From Rhodocyclaceae bacterium (GTDB taxonomy: Bacteria; Pseudomonadota; Gammaproteobacteria; Burkholderiales; Rhodocyclaceae), in contig JAEUNN010000716.1 in assembly GCA_016791085.1 (NCBI GenBank), positions 1 to 12,677 on the forward strand: 12,677 bases of DNA, given 5' to 3'. How positions within the stretch are numbered: position 1 is the stretch's first letter; every line of letters starts with the position of its first letter. The translations under genes and the position numbers were made by a program. Positions 1 to 7,162 of this stretch are shown piece after piece. Under the pieces are notes generated by a model. It was not told where the DNA came from, ran no database searches, and worked only from the letters and a program-made list of their open reading frames with translations.

Positions 1-885
1 AAGGACGGCGTCGATTTCCACGTCTGCTTCCAGCCTGAATTTTTGCGCGAAGGCAGTTCCATCAAGGATTACGACAAGCCGCCTTTCACCATCGTGGGCG
101 CCAATCACGAATACGCGGCGGACAAGCTGCGCGAACTGTTCAGCCATCTGCCCTGCGATTTCCTGCGCACTTCGGTGCGTGCGGCGGAAACCGTAAAGTA
201 CTGCTGCAACAATTTCCACGCGCTGAAAATCACTTTCGCCAACGAAACCGCACGCATATGCGAGGCCTTGGGCGTCGATCCTTTCGAAGTCATGGATCTG
301 GTTTGCCGCGATACCCAGCTGAATATTTCCAAGGCTTACTTGAAGCCGGGCTTTGCGTTCGGCGGTTCCTGCCTGCCCAAGGATTTGCGCGCCACGATGT
401 ATTTCGCCAAGATGCGCGATGTCGAATTGCCCATGCTCGGGGGCATCCTGCGCTCCAACCAGGCGCATATCGACCATGCCATCGAAAAAGTCATGGAAAG
501 CGGCAAACGCCGCATCGGCATGGTGGGCCTGTCGTTCAAGACTGGCACCGACGACTTGCGCGAATCGCCGCTGGTTGCGCTGGCCGAGTATTTTTACGGC
601 AAGGGTCTGTCGCTGCTCGTGTATGACCCGGAAGTCCACCTGTCGCGCCTGTTGGGCGCCAACCGCCGCTTTATCGAACAACACGTGCCGCACATCGGAT
701 CGCTCATGCGCGAAGATTTGGGTGCCGTGATCGCCGAATCCGAAGTGGTCGTGGTGGGTATCACCAGCCCGGACATCGAACAGGGCCTCAAGCGCCATCT
801 GCGGCCGGACCAACTTGTGCTCGACCTCGTGAACCTGCGCTGCGCCGCCGACCTGCCCGGGCAGGTCGAAGGCCTGTGCTGGTAA
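1..885 (+). CDS. Nucleotide-sugar 6-dehydrogenase, AlgD-like (GDP-mannose/UDP-glucose dehydrogenase family), 5' partial
   Basis: The frame is open from base 1, so the N-terminal NAD-binding Rossmann domain lies outside the window. About 294 residues are visible; the family is usually near 430-440. These enzymes oxidise C6 of a nucleotide sugar in two NAD-dependent steps to a uronic acid, in the cytoplasm. Visible signatures are the substrate-loop PEFLREG (codons 34-54), the central helix ETVKYCCNNFHALK with its conserved Lys (codon 196-198), the catalytic-cysteine motif FGGSCLPKD with Cys at codon 370-372, and the C-terminal domain GLSFKTGTDDLRESPL. The wording GFAFGGSCLPKD and TDDLRESPL resembles GDP-mannose 6-dehydrogenase AlgD more than UDP-glucose dehydrogenase, so GDP-mannuronate is the likeliest product, but substrate cannot be fixed from this fragment. 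In AlgD the residue before PEFLREG is Asn; here it is Gln. It leads the + strand cluster, 21 nt ahead of the next gene. Confidence 0.93.
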   Translation, partial: KDGVDFHVCFQPEFLREGSSIKDYDKPPFTIVGANHEYAADKLRELFSHLPCDFLRTSVRAAETVKYCCNNFHALKITFANETARICEALGVDPFEVMDLVCRDTQLNISKAYLKPGFAFGGSCLPKDLRATMYFAKMRDVELPMLGGILRSNQAHIDHAIEKVMESGKRRIGMVGLSFKTGTDDLRESPLVALAEYFYGKGLSLLVYDPEVHLSRLLGANRRFIEQHVPHIGSLMREDLGAVIAESEVVVVGITSPDIEQGLKRHLRPDQLVLDLVNLRCAADLPGQVEGLCW

Positions 886-893
886 GGTCGGAC

Positions 894-898
894 GGGAG
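894..898 (+). promoter_or_regulatory. Ribosome binding site of the transglutaminase-like gene
   Basis: GGGAG lies 8 nt before the ATG at 907 and supports that start. It sits in the 21-nt gap behind the dehydrogenase stop. Confidence 0.6.
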
Positions 899-906
899 AT
901 TTTGCG

Positions 907-1956
907 ATGACCGCCGACACCTCCGGGGCCCTGCCGGACGCGGCTGCGGCTGCAGCGGGTCCGCGCGACGCGGTCACCCAGCGCCGCAAGCGACGCATAC
1001 TGATTTTGCTGTTCGCGCTGGCCGTGCTGGGCGCCGTCATTCTCAAACATGCCTTCCCGTCCAGCGAAGCCGTGCGCCTGCGCAACGCAATGCTGGTGCA
1101 ACCGGCATTGGCGGGCGATTTTTCCTGGGCTCCGTCGCAGCTCCCGACCGGCTATCACGGGGAAACATTGCCGCCCGATCCGCGCCTGGTGAAAGTGGTC
1201 GATGCTTTGGGTGTGGCGCCGGCCGCGGGCGATCGCGCGCGCGCACTGGCGATCGCGGCCCACATTTCGGAACGCGCAAATAACGGCGGTGCGATCCAGT
1301 CGGACCTGTGGACCGCCTACCAGCGCATTCGCGCCGGCGACGGCTATTGCGCGGATTTCACGCAAGTGTTTCTCGGCCTTGCCCACGCCGCAGGCCTTTT
1401 CGCGCGCGAATGGGCGTTTTCGTTCGACGGCTATGGCGGACACGGCCACGCAATGGTTGAAGTATTCGACCGTCAGGCCGGGCAGTGGATGTTCCTGGAC
1501 GTGTTCAACAACGTCTATCCGCTCGATGCTGAAACCGGCCGTCCTTTGTCGGCGCTCGAGGTGCGCGAGCATTTTCTGGGACGCGGCCGGCCGCTGCGCT
1601 TCGAACGTATCGGCCCCGGGCGGCTGGGATTTATCCACGAAGAAAAATTGCTCGCCTATTACCGCCGCGGTGCACCCGAATGGTACCTGTGGTGGGGGAA
1701 CGACGTGCAGACTCAGGACACCGATCCTCTGGTCGAGGGCATGGGGCGCATATCGCCCATGGCCGGCCAGCTGGTCGCGCTCGCGAAGGGAGAATTTCCG
1801 CAAATACGCATCGTGGAGGGCCCGGAAAACCTGGCTCAGCGCGAGCGCATGCAGTCGCTGCGCAGCGTGCTGCTGGTCAGTTTTGTCCTCGGCATCATTT
1901 TGAGCGCCTGGCTGGCCGGGGAGTTGGTTGCCCTGATGCGCCGGCGTGCGGGCTGA
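907..1956 (+). CDS. Membrane-anchored transglutaminase-like protein
   Basis: This 349-residue protein has an Ala-rich cytoplasmic N-terminus ending in QRRKRR (residues 25-30), a membrane segment at about 31-48, a large soluble part, and a second membrane helix at about 320-342 followed by RRR. By the positive-inside rule both ends are cytoplasmic and the core is periplasmic. The core carries the transglutaminase-like papain-fold pattern: GYCADF with Cys148, GHGHAMVEVF with His181, and WMFLDVFNN with Asp198, spaced as in bacterial PF01841 proteins. Such domains act as cysteine proteases or amide-exchange enzymes; the substrate here is unknown. The ATG at 907 has a good ribosome binding site. 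The gene lies between a uronic-acid-forming dehydrogenase and a glycosyltransferase, so a role in processing or cross-linking the polymer or a partner protein is an inference from context. I recognise the fold but no characterised orthologue. Confidence 0.85.
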   Translation: MTADTSGALPDAAAAAAGPRDAVTQRRKRRILILLFALAVLGAVILKHAFPSSEAVRLRNAMLVQPALAGDFSWAPSQLPTGYHGETLPPDPRLVKVVDALGVAPAAGDRARALAIAAHISERANNGGAIQSDLWTAYQRIRAGDGYCADFTQVFLGLAHAAGLFAREWAFSFDGYGGHGHAMVEVFDRQAGQWMFLDVFNNVYPLDAETGRPLSALEVREHFLGRGRPLRFERIGPGRLGFIHEEKLLAYYRRGAPEWYLWWGNDVQTQDTDPLVEGMGRISPMAGQLVALAKGEFPQIRIVEGPENLAQRERMQSLRSVLLVSFVLGIILSAWLAGELVALMRRRAG

Positions 1957-1960
1957 TCGC

Positions 1961-3070
1961 ATGGATACCGCCGCGCCGCCGCTGCGCCTGGGTTTGATCG
2001 GACCGCTGCCGCCGCCATCCGGCGGCATGGCCAATCAGTGCCGCCAGTTGCGCGACTTGCTTGCGGCCGAGGGCGTCAGCGTGGATTTGGTGCAGGTCAA
2101 TGCGCCCTACCAGCCGGCCTGGGCTGGCCGCCTGCGTGGCGTACGGGCGCTGTTCCGCCTGCTGCCCTATCTTGCCAATTTGTGGCGCGCCTGCGGTCGC
2201 AACGATGTGCTGCACCTGATGGCCAATTCGGGGTGGGCATGGCATCTGTACGCGGCGCCGGCAATCTGGATTGCCCGGTTGCGTGGCACCCCCATCATCG
2301 TGAATTATCGGGGCGGGGAGGCAGCCAGCTTTTTTGCCGCCGCGCCGCGCTGGGTGCATGCCACGCTGGCGCGTGCGGACCGCCTCGCGGTGCCTTCGGG
2401 TTACCTGGAGGCGGTGTTCGGCGCCATGGGCTTCAAGTCGGTCGTGATCCCCAACATCATCAACCTGGATCGTTTCAAGCCGCGCGCTGCGGTAGCGGGC
2501 CAGAATGCGCCGCATCTGATCGTGACGCGCAACCTCGAGCCGATTTACGACATTCCCACCGCGCTGGCAGCGTTTGCGATCATCCTGCGGGAATTTCCGC
2601 GTGCGCGTATCACGGTTGCAGGCAGCGGCCCGGAACGCGGGCGGCTAGAAGCGCTCGCGGCGGAACTGGGCATCGCGCCAGCGGTGAATTTTTGCGGCCG
2701 CGTCGATAACCACGACATTCCGGCGCTGTATGCGGGCGCCGACCTCATGTTGAATCCGAGCACGGTCGACAACATGCCCATTTCCATCCTGGAAGCGTTC
2801 GCGAGCGGCGTGCCGGTGGTGTCCACCAACGTGGGCGGCATACCCTATGTTGCGCGCGACGGCCATAGCGCGCTGCTGGTGGCGCCGCGCGCGCCCGAGG
2901 CGATGGCGGCGGCGGCGCTGCGCGTGCTGCGCGAGCCCGCGCTGACTGCCAGCCTGGTTGCTGCCGGCAGAGATAGCGCCGCGCGCTGTGCCTGGCCCGA
3001 AGTGCGGGCGCAATGGCTAACGGAATACCGCAGGCTGTGCCGCAGCGACCGTGGATTGGAGGCTGCATGA
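1961..3070 (+). CDS. Glycosyltransferase, GT-B fold (GT4/group 1 type)
   Basis: Predicted cytoplasmic enzyme of 369 residues that transfers a sugar from a nucleotide donor to a growing lipid-linked glycan. The N-terminal domain has the Gly-rich start GLIGPLPPPSGGMANQ (11-26), as in GT4 enzymes. The C-terminal donor-binding domain shows ITVAGSGPERGRLEAL (217-232), FCGRVDN (244-250), YAGADLMLNPS (257-267), then ILEAFASGVPVVSTNVGG (276-293). The usual EX7E motif appears as Asp270-X7-Glu278. ATG 1961 is 4 nt behind the preceding stop. A GTG at 1946 in frame would add five residues and overlap the previous gene; neither start has a strong Shine-Dalgarno site, so ATG was preferred. The stop overlaps the next gene by ATGA. 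Donor and acceptor sugars cannot be read from the sequence. Confidence 0.92.
   Translation: MDTAAPPLRLGLIGPLPPPSGGMANQCRQLRDLLAAEGVSVDLVQVNAPYQPAWAGRLRGVRALFRLLPYLANLWRACGRNDVLHLMANSGWAWHLYAAPAIWIARLRGTPIIVNYRGGEAASFFAAAPRWVHATLARADRLAVPSGYLEAVFGAMGFKSVVIPNIINLDRFKPRAAVAGQNAPHLIVTRNLEPIYDIPTALAAFAIILREFPRARITVAGSGPERGRLEALAAELGIAPAVNFCGRVDNHDIPALYAGADLMLNPSTVDNMPISILEAFASGVPVVSTNVGGIPYVARDGHSALLVAPRAPEAMAAAALRVLREPALTASLVAAGRDSAARCAWPEVRAQWLTEYRRLCRSDRGLEAA
3058..3062 (+). promoter_or_regulatory. Ribosome binding site deciding the CapK-like start
   Basis: GGAGG lies 4 nt before the ATG at 3067, inside the end of the glycosyltransferase gene. It favours this ATG over the in-frame ATG at 3013, which would overlap the preceding gene by 58 nt. 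Confidence 0.55.
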
Positions 3071-4440
3071 GTGTCTATACCGCGCTCTGCGCGAATGTGA
3101 TTTTCCCGCTGCACGAGCACTTCAAGAAGCATGACACTGTGCGTCGCATGCGCGAGCTGGAACAAAGTCAATGGTGGCCGGCCGAGCGCATACGCGCCTT
3201 GCAGGCCGAGCGGCTGCGCGATTTTCTGTGCGACATCGGTCGCAATGTTCCGTACTACCGCGATCTGTTTGCGGGCCGCGGGTTCGATCCGGCCGCGCTA
3301 CGCGACGCAGCCGATCTGGCGGCACTGCCTGCCCTGACCAAATCCGTCATCCGTATGCAGGGCGATGCCATGAAAGCCGTGGATGCCGGCCCGATGAGCC
3401 GCTACAACACCGGCGGATCGAGCGGTGAGCCACTCATTTTCTACATTGGCAAGGCACGCAAAAGCCACGACGTGGCCGCCAAGTGGCGTGCCACGCGTTG
3501 GTGGAACGTGGATATCGGCGATCCGGAAATCGTGCTTTGGGGCTCGCCGATAGAGCTGGGTGCGCAGGACCGCGTTAAGGCCGTGCGCGACCGCCTGTTG
3601 CGTACCTGGCTTTTGCCCGCGTTCGAAATGTCTGACCGTAAGGTCGATGGCTTTCTGGACCGCATCGCGAGTTTGCGTCCGCGCCACCTGTTCGGTTATC
3701 CGTCGGCCTTCGCACATATTGCCGCGCGCGCGCAGGCGCGCGGCTTGCGCATGGACAATCTGGGCATACGCGTGGTGTTCGTGACCTCGGAAAAACTCTA
3801 CGACCACCAGCGCAAGCTCATCGAACGAACTTTCGGCTGTCCGGTCGCCAATGGCTACGGCGGACGCGATGCTGGATTTCTGGCGCACCAGTGCCCGGAA
3901 GGCCGCATGCACCTTACCGCCGAGGACATTGTGGTGGAAATTCTCGACGCCGAGGGTCGTCCGCAGCCGGCCGGCGTGGCGGGCGAGATTGCGGTCACCC
4001 ACACGGCTACGAGAGACTTTCCGTTCGTGCGCTATCGCACCGGCGACGTGGGGGTGCTGTCGGACGAAAAATGTCCATGTGGCCGCGGCTTGCCGGTTCT
4101 GGCCGATGTGCAGGGTCGCACGACGGATTTTGTTGTAGCCCAGGATGGCACGGTCATGCACGGGCTGGCGCTCATCTACACCGTGCGCGATCTTCCCGGC
4201 GTGGAAAAATTCAAGATTATCCAGCACGCGCTCGATCATACGGAAGTGCAACTCGTGACCAGTTCTGCGTTCGTTCCGGAGTCGGAAGATCGCATACGCC
4301 GGGACTATGCGGCGCGCCTGGGTGCGAACGTAAAAATTACGCTCACGTACGTCGCGGATATTGCGCCGGAACGTTCCGGCAAATATCGCTATGTCGTGAG
4401 CAAGGTAGCGCCGGCGCCGGAAGGCCAGGCCGTCACGTGA
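3067..4440 (+). CDS. PaaK/CapK-family adenylate-forming enzyme
   Basis: 457 residues, about the usual length for phenylacetate-CoA ligase-like (PaaK/CapK) proteins. These activate a carboxylic acid as acyl-AMP; members in capsule and EPS loci (CapK group) are thought to take part in polymer modification, with unknown acids. Visible motifs: the nucleotide loop NTGGSSGEPL (114-123), SAFAHIAARAQ (213-223), VTSEKL (239-244), YGGRDAG (264-270) at the place of the YG-x-(S/T)E adenine motif, YRTGDVG (323-329) for ribose binding, a CPCGR motif (336-340), and GRTTDFVV (350-357). A late Lys in SGKYRYVV (437-444) is the candidate catalytic lysine of the C-terminal lid. The ATG at 3067 makes a 4-nt ATGA overlap with the glycosyltransferase stop and has GGAGG upstream, suggesting translational coupling. 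True phenylacetate catabolism is unlikely because no paa genes are nearby. Confidence 0.88.
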   Translation: MSVYTALCANVIFPLHEHFKKHDTVRRMRELEQSQWWPAERIRALQAERLRDFLCDIGRNVPYYRDLFAGRGFDPAALRDAADLAALPALTKSVIRMQGDAMKAVDAGPMSRYNTGGSSGEPLIFYIGKARKSHDVAAKWRATRWWNVDIGDPEIVLWGSPIELGAQDRVKAVRDRLLRTWLLPAFEMSDRKVDGFLDRIASLRPRHLFGYPSAFAHIAARAQARGLRMDNLGIRVVFVTSEKLYDHQRKLIERTFGCPVANGYGGRDAGFLAHQCPEGRMHLTAEDIVVEILDAEGRPQPAGVAGEIAVTHTATRDFPFVRYRTGDVGVLSDEKCPCGRGLPVLADVQGRTTDFVVAQDGTVMHGLALIYTVRDLPGVEKFKIIQHALDHTEVQLVTSSAFVPESEDRIRRDYAARLGANVKITLTYVADIAPERSGKYRYVVSKVAPAPEGQAVT

Positions 4441-4485
4441 TTCGGCGCGGGTGGATGATGGTTTTGTGCGGTTTGGGTGCTTGTT

Positions 4486-5811
4486 GTGCGTGATCTGCTG
4501 TTGACCGTGATGTTGGTCCCGGCCTTGCTGGCCGCGATGGGTAATGCCTATATAGGTGCGCTGGTATGGACCGGCGTAAGCATGATGAGTCCGCATCGGC
4601 TTACCTATGGGTTTGCGCGTGACCTGCCCTGGGCGATGCTGGCCGCGATCGTGACCATGATCGGGTTTTTTGCCAGTAAGGAAAACAAAACTTACCCGCG
4701 CAATGCTCCGGCCAAACTGTTGTTGGCGTTCGCGCTCTGGACCTGCGTGACTACGCTGTTTTCGCTGCAGCCCGCCGACCTGGTCGTGCCGATGTGGCAA
4801 AAATTCATCAAGATTCAGTTCATGTTGTTCCTGACCATGATGGTCGTGCGCGGCGAAGCACAGATTAAAGGCTTGATCTGGGTGATCGTATGCTCGGTCG
4901 GGTTTTATGGTGTCAAGGGCGGCCTGTTCACGGCTTTGACTGGGGGCGGGATGCGCGTCTGGGGCCCGGGAGGCAGCTTCATCGAGGGGAATAACGAACT
5001 GGCGCTGGCACTCGCAACCATCCTGCCCTTGATGGCCTACCTTGCGATGCAGGCGCCGAAATTGTCCGTGCGCTACGCCTTGCGTATTGCCATCGCCCTA
5101 ATCATGTTGTCGGTGCTGGGTAGCCATTCGCGCGGGGCATTCCTGGCACTCATGACCATGGCTCTATTCTTGGCCTGGAACAGCAACAAGCGCATCATGA
5201 CCATGGTCGGCTTGGGTTTCGTTCTTGCGATTATGATCGCCTTCATGCCCGATAACTGGACCAGGCGCATGGAAACCATTGAGGGGCACACCGACCATTC
5301 CGCGCAAAGCCGCATCTACACCTGGCGCATGTTATGGAACCTCGCGCTGCACAACCCCATCACGGGTGCCGGCTTCGAGGTGGCGACGCGGGATAACTGG
5401 GCCGCCTACGCGGTGACCGACTGGCATTTCGCTTTTGCGCCGCACAGCATTTACTTCCAGGCCCTGGGCGAACATGGTTTCGTTGGACTGTTCCTGTACC
5501 TTGGCCTTGGCTTCACTGCCTGGCGTTTGGCGAAAAGGGTCGAACGCTCGACCGCTGGCGACGCGCAGTTTGCCTGGGTGCCGCTGCTCATGCGCATGGT
5601 GCGCGTGTCCTTGGTCGCATTCGGCACGGGCGGCGCATTTCTGGGCCTGGTGAATTACGATTTGCCGTATTACCTCGTGGCGATCGTGGCTTTGACCGAG
5701 GCGTCGGTACGGGAAGCGCGCGACAAACTCGCCCAGGCCGCTCCGGCGGTGACGGCGGACAACACGACGGAACATCCGCCGCCAGGCAGTAACGTACCCG
5801 CTCACGGCTGA
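4486..5811 (+). CDS. O-antigen-ligase/polymerase-like membrane protein, exosortase A-associated O-glycosylation ligase type
   Basis: A polytopic inner-membrane protein of about 441 residues with roughly ten hydrophobic segments. It resembles the family named putative O-glycosylation ligase, exosortase A system-associated. The N-terminus VRDLLLTV, MMSPHRLTYGFA (33-44) and GPGGSFIEGNNELAL (160-174) are typical, and the Wzy_C ligase domain follows: SHSRGAFLAL (213-222), a long periplasmic loop with SAQSRIYTWRMLW, and HSIYFQALGEHGFVGL (320-335) with the conserved His. The role is probably transfer or polymerisation of undecaprenyl-linked glycan on the periplasmic face. GTG 4486 was chosen because family members start at the RDLLL segment; GTG 4477 would add three residues. 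Neither has a strong ribosome binding site. The C-terminal tail (about 410-441) is hydrophilic and Pro/Ala-rich. The family link points to an XrtA/PEP-CTERM locus, although the glycan target is not known. Confidence 0.9.
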   Translation: MRDLLLTVMLVPALLAAMGNAYIGALVWTGVSMMSPHRLTYGFARDLPWAMLAAIVTMIGFFASKENKTYPRNAPAKLLLAFALWTCVTTLFSLQPADLVVPMWQKFIKIQFMLFLTMMVVRGEAQIKGLIWVIVCSVGFYGVKGGLFTALTGGGMRVWGPGGSFIEGNNELALALATILPLMAYLAMQAPKLSVRYALRIAIALIMLSVLGSHSRGAFLALMTMALFLAWNSNKRIMTMVGLGFVLAIMIAFMPDNWTRRMETIEGHTDHSAQSRIYTWRMLWNLALHNPITGAGFEVATRDNWAAYAVTDWHFAFAPHSIYFQALGEHGFVGLFLYLGLGFTAWRLAKRVERSTAGDAQFAWVPLLMRMVRVSLVAFGTGGAFLGLVNYDLPYYLVAIVALTEASVREARDKLAQAAPAVTADNTTEHPPPGSNVPAHG

Positions 5812-5925
5812 CGTGCGCCGGCGCGTCGTGCCGGATGAACCAGGAAATGCCTCTCGGTCGATCGAGGCCGTAAAAAAGGGCCGCGCCGGTTGTGCGCGGG
5901 AACGTTTGATGATTAGTGCCGAAAC

Positions 5926-6903
5926 ATGATCTGGCGTAACGTTTATCGTTTATTGTCGCCGCGTGGCGGCCGCGCACGCTTGTCGATCCTGATCAACCAT
6001 AGGGTGTTGCCCGCGGCCGACCCGCTCATTCCCGGCGAGCCGGACGCGCGCCTGTTCGAGGCACGCGTGCGCATGCTGCGCGATACCTGCAATCTGTTGA
6101 GCTTGACGGAGGCGCTTGATCGCCTGGCAGAGGGCAGTCTGCCCGAACGGGCTGCCGTGGTAACTTTCGACGACGGCTACGCGGATAACCACGACATCGC
6201 CATGCCCATCTTGCACAAGTTGGGAGTGCCGGCGACATTTTTCATCGCGACGGGCTTCCTGGGCGGCGGCATCATGTTCAATGATCAAGTGGTCGAAGCG
6301 GTGCGGGGTGCGCAGGAGGCGGTACTCGACTTGGCCTGGCTGGGATTGGGAAAGGTGCCGGTGGCCGGCCTGGATGCCAAGCGTGCCGCAATCGAGCGCA
6401 TTTTGCCGATCGTCAAGTACCTGCCGTTCGATGCGCGGCGTGAAGCCGGACAGCGCCTTGCCCGCGAGGCCGGCGTCAAATACCCGGTCGATCTCATGAT
6501 GACACACGAGCAGGTGCGCGCCATGCACCGGGGCGGAATGGAAATGGGCGGACATACGCGCAACCACCCAATTCTTGCAGGACTCGATACAGAAGCGGCA
6601 CGCGCCGAAATCGAGAACGGCAAGGCCGACGTCGAGGATGTGCTGGGACGTCGTATCGACCTGTTTGCCTACCCCAACGGCAAACCCGGCGTCGACTATA
6701 CGGTGGTCCACGCGGCGTTGGCGCGCGCGGCCGGTTACCGCTGTGCGCTATCAACGGCGACGGGCTCCGTCGGCGCTGGGGCGGATTTGTATCAACTGGC
6801 GCGGTTCATGCCCTGGGGGCCCGGGCCATGGCGCTACCAGGCCCAGATTGCCGGCAATTTGCTGCGCGAGCCCGAGCTTTCCGCCGCAAACGTGGCGGCC
6901 TGA
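5926..6903 (+). CDS. Polysaccharide deacetylase family protein (CE4/NodB-like)
   Basis: 325 residues. CE4 enzymes are metal-dependent hydrolases that remove N- or O-acetyl groups from glycans. Visible motifs: motif 1 VVTFDDGYADN (78-88) with catalytic Asp82 and metal-binding Asp83; GVPATFFIATGFL (100-112); motif 2 HTRNH with metal ligands His210 and His214; motif 3 FAYPNGKPG (247-255); and a late LARFMPWGP (291-299). The stretch between motifs 1 and 2 is about 125 residues, longer than in a minimal NodB domain, with the helical insert GGGIMFNDQVVEAVRG and following; this is a known larger subfamily. There is no signal peptide or lipobox, so a cytoplasmic location or export by other means is open. 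ATG 5926 is the only plausible start: an in-frame TAG lies just upstream at 5914-5916. No clear Shine-Dalgarno site is visible. It follows the ligase after 114 nt and ends the + strand block. Confidence 0.93.
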   Translation: MIWRNVYRLLSPRGGRARLSILINHRVLPAADPLIPGEPDARLFEARVRMLRDTCNLLSLTEALDRLAEGSLPERAAVVTFDDGYADNHDIAMPILHKLGVPATFFIATGFLGGGIMFNDQVVEAVRGAQEAVLDLAWLGLGKVPVAGLDAKRAAIERILPIVKYLPFDARREAGQRLAREAGVKYPVDLMMTHEQVRAMHRGGMEMGGHTRNHPILAGLDTEAARAEIENGKADVEDVLGRRIDLFAYPNGKPGVDYTVVHAALARAAGYRCALSTATGSVGAGADLYQLARFMPWGPGPWRYQAQIAGNLLREPELSAANVAA

Positions 6904-7162
6904 GGCCGCAAGCCCCGCGTCAATCCGGCGCCCGGAGCGACGATCTACAGCGTGCCAACCTGCGACTCACTGGTGAGCGCCGCGGTAGGTGGTTAGCGGT
7001 CGGAATGGCCTGAACCTTCGCGGATTGCCCCCCGTACCGGTTGACGGTGAAATCGCGCCGCCCGGGCTGCCGCGCGCCCCCTACAGATCGCCGTACCGCG
7101 TGCAGCCGGTACGACGATTGTCGGGAAGGTCTGCCGGCGCAGTTCCGAACTGGAGTCGGGGT
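6904..7162. other. Intergenic region between convergent genes
   Basis: 259 nt separate the ends of the deacetylase (+) and the TPR gene (-). Two short inverted repeats are visible. One is GCG-A-CTCAC / GTGAG-CGC at 6962-6980, an 8-bp stem with one bulged A. The other is a perfect 7-bp CGTACCG / CGGTACG at 7092-7098 and 7107-7113 with an 8-nt loop. Neither is followed by a T-run in either direction, so I do not call an intrinsic terminator. No credible small gene was seen. Confidence 0.5.
7092..7113. repeat. Perfect 7-bp inverted repeat (hairpin)
   Basis: CGTACCG at 7092-7098 pairs with CGGTACG at 7107-7113 across 8 nt. It lies about 50 nt downstream of the TPR gene stop on the - strand. It may act as a 3'-end stem or in factor-dependent termination, but there is no U-tract. 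A short CCGTACC also occurs near 7032, outside the hairpin. Confidence 0.35.

Noticed and set aside
3067..4440. CapK-like gene as phenylacetate-CoA ligase of the paa catabolic pathway
   Set aside because: No other paa genes are nearby. It sits in a glycan operon, coupled to a glycosyltransferase.
3298..4800. A 500-codon open frame on the - strand opposite the CapK-like gene and the start of the ligase gene
   Set aside because: It covers two well-supported + strand genes, is rich in Arg, His and Gln as chance antisense frames in GC-rich DNA are, and shows no known motif.
5850..5885. Inverted repeat CTCG-N6-CGAG near an A-run, considered as a terminator after the ligase gene
   Set aside because: The stem is only about 4 bp and the homopolymer is A, not T, on the + strand. 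No - strand gene ends there.
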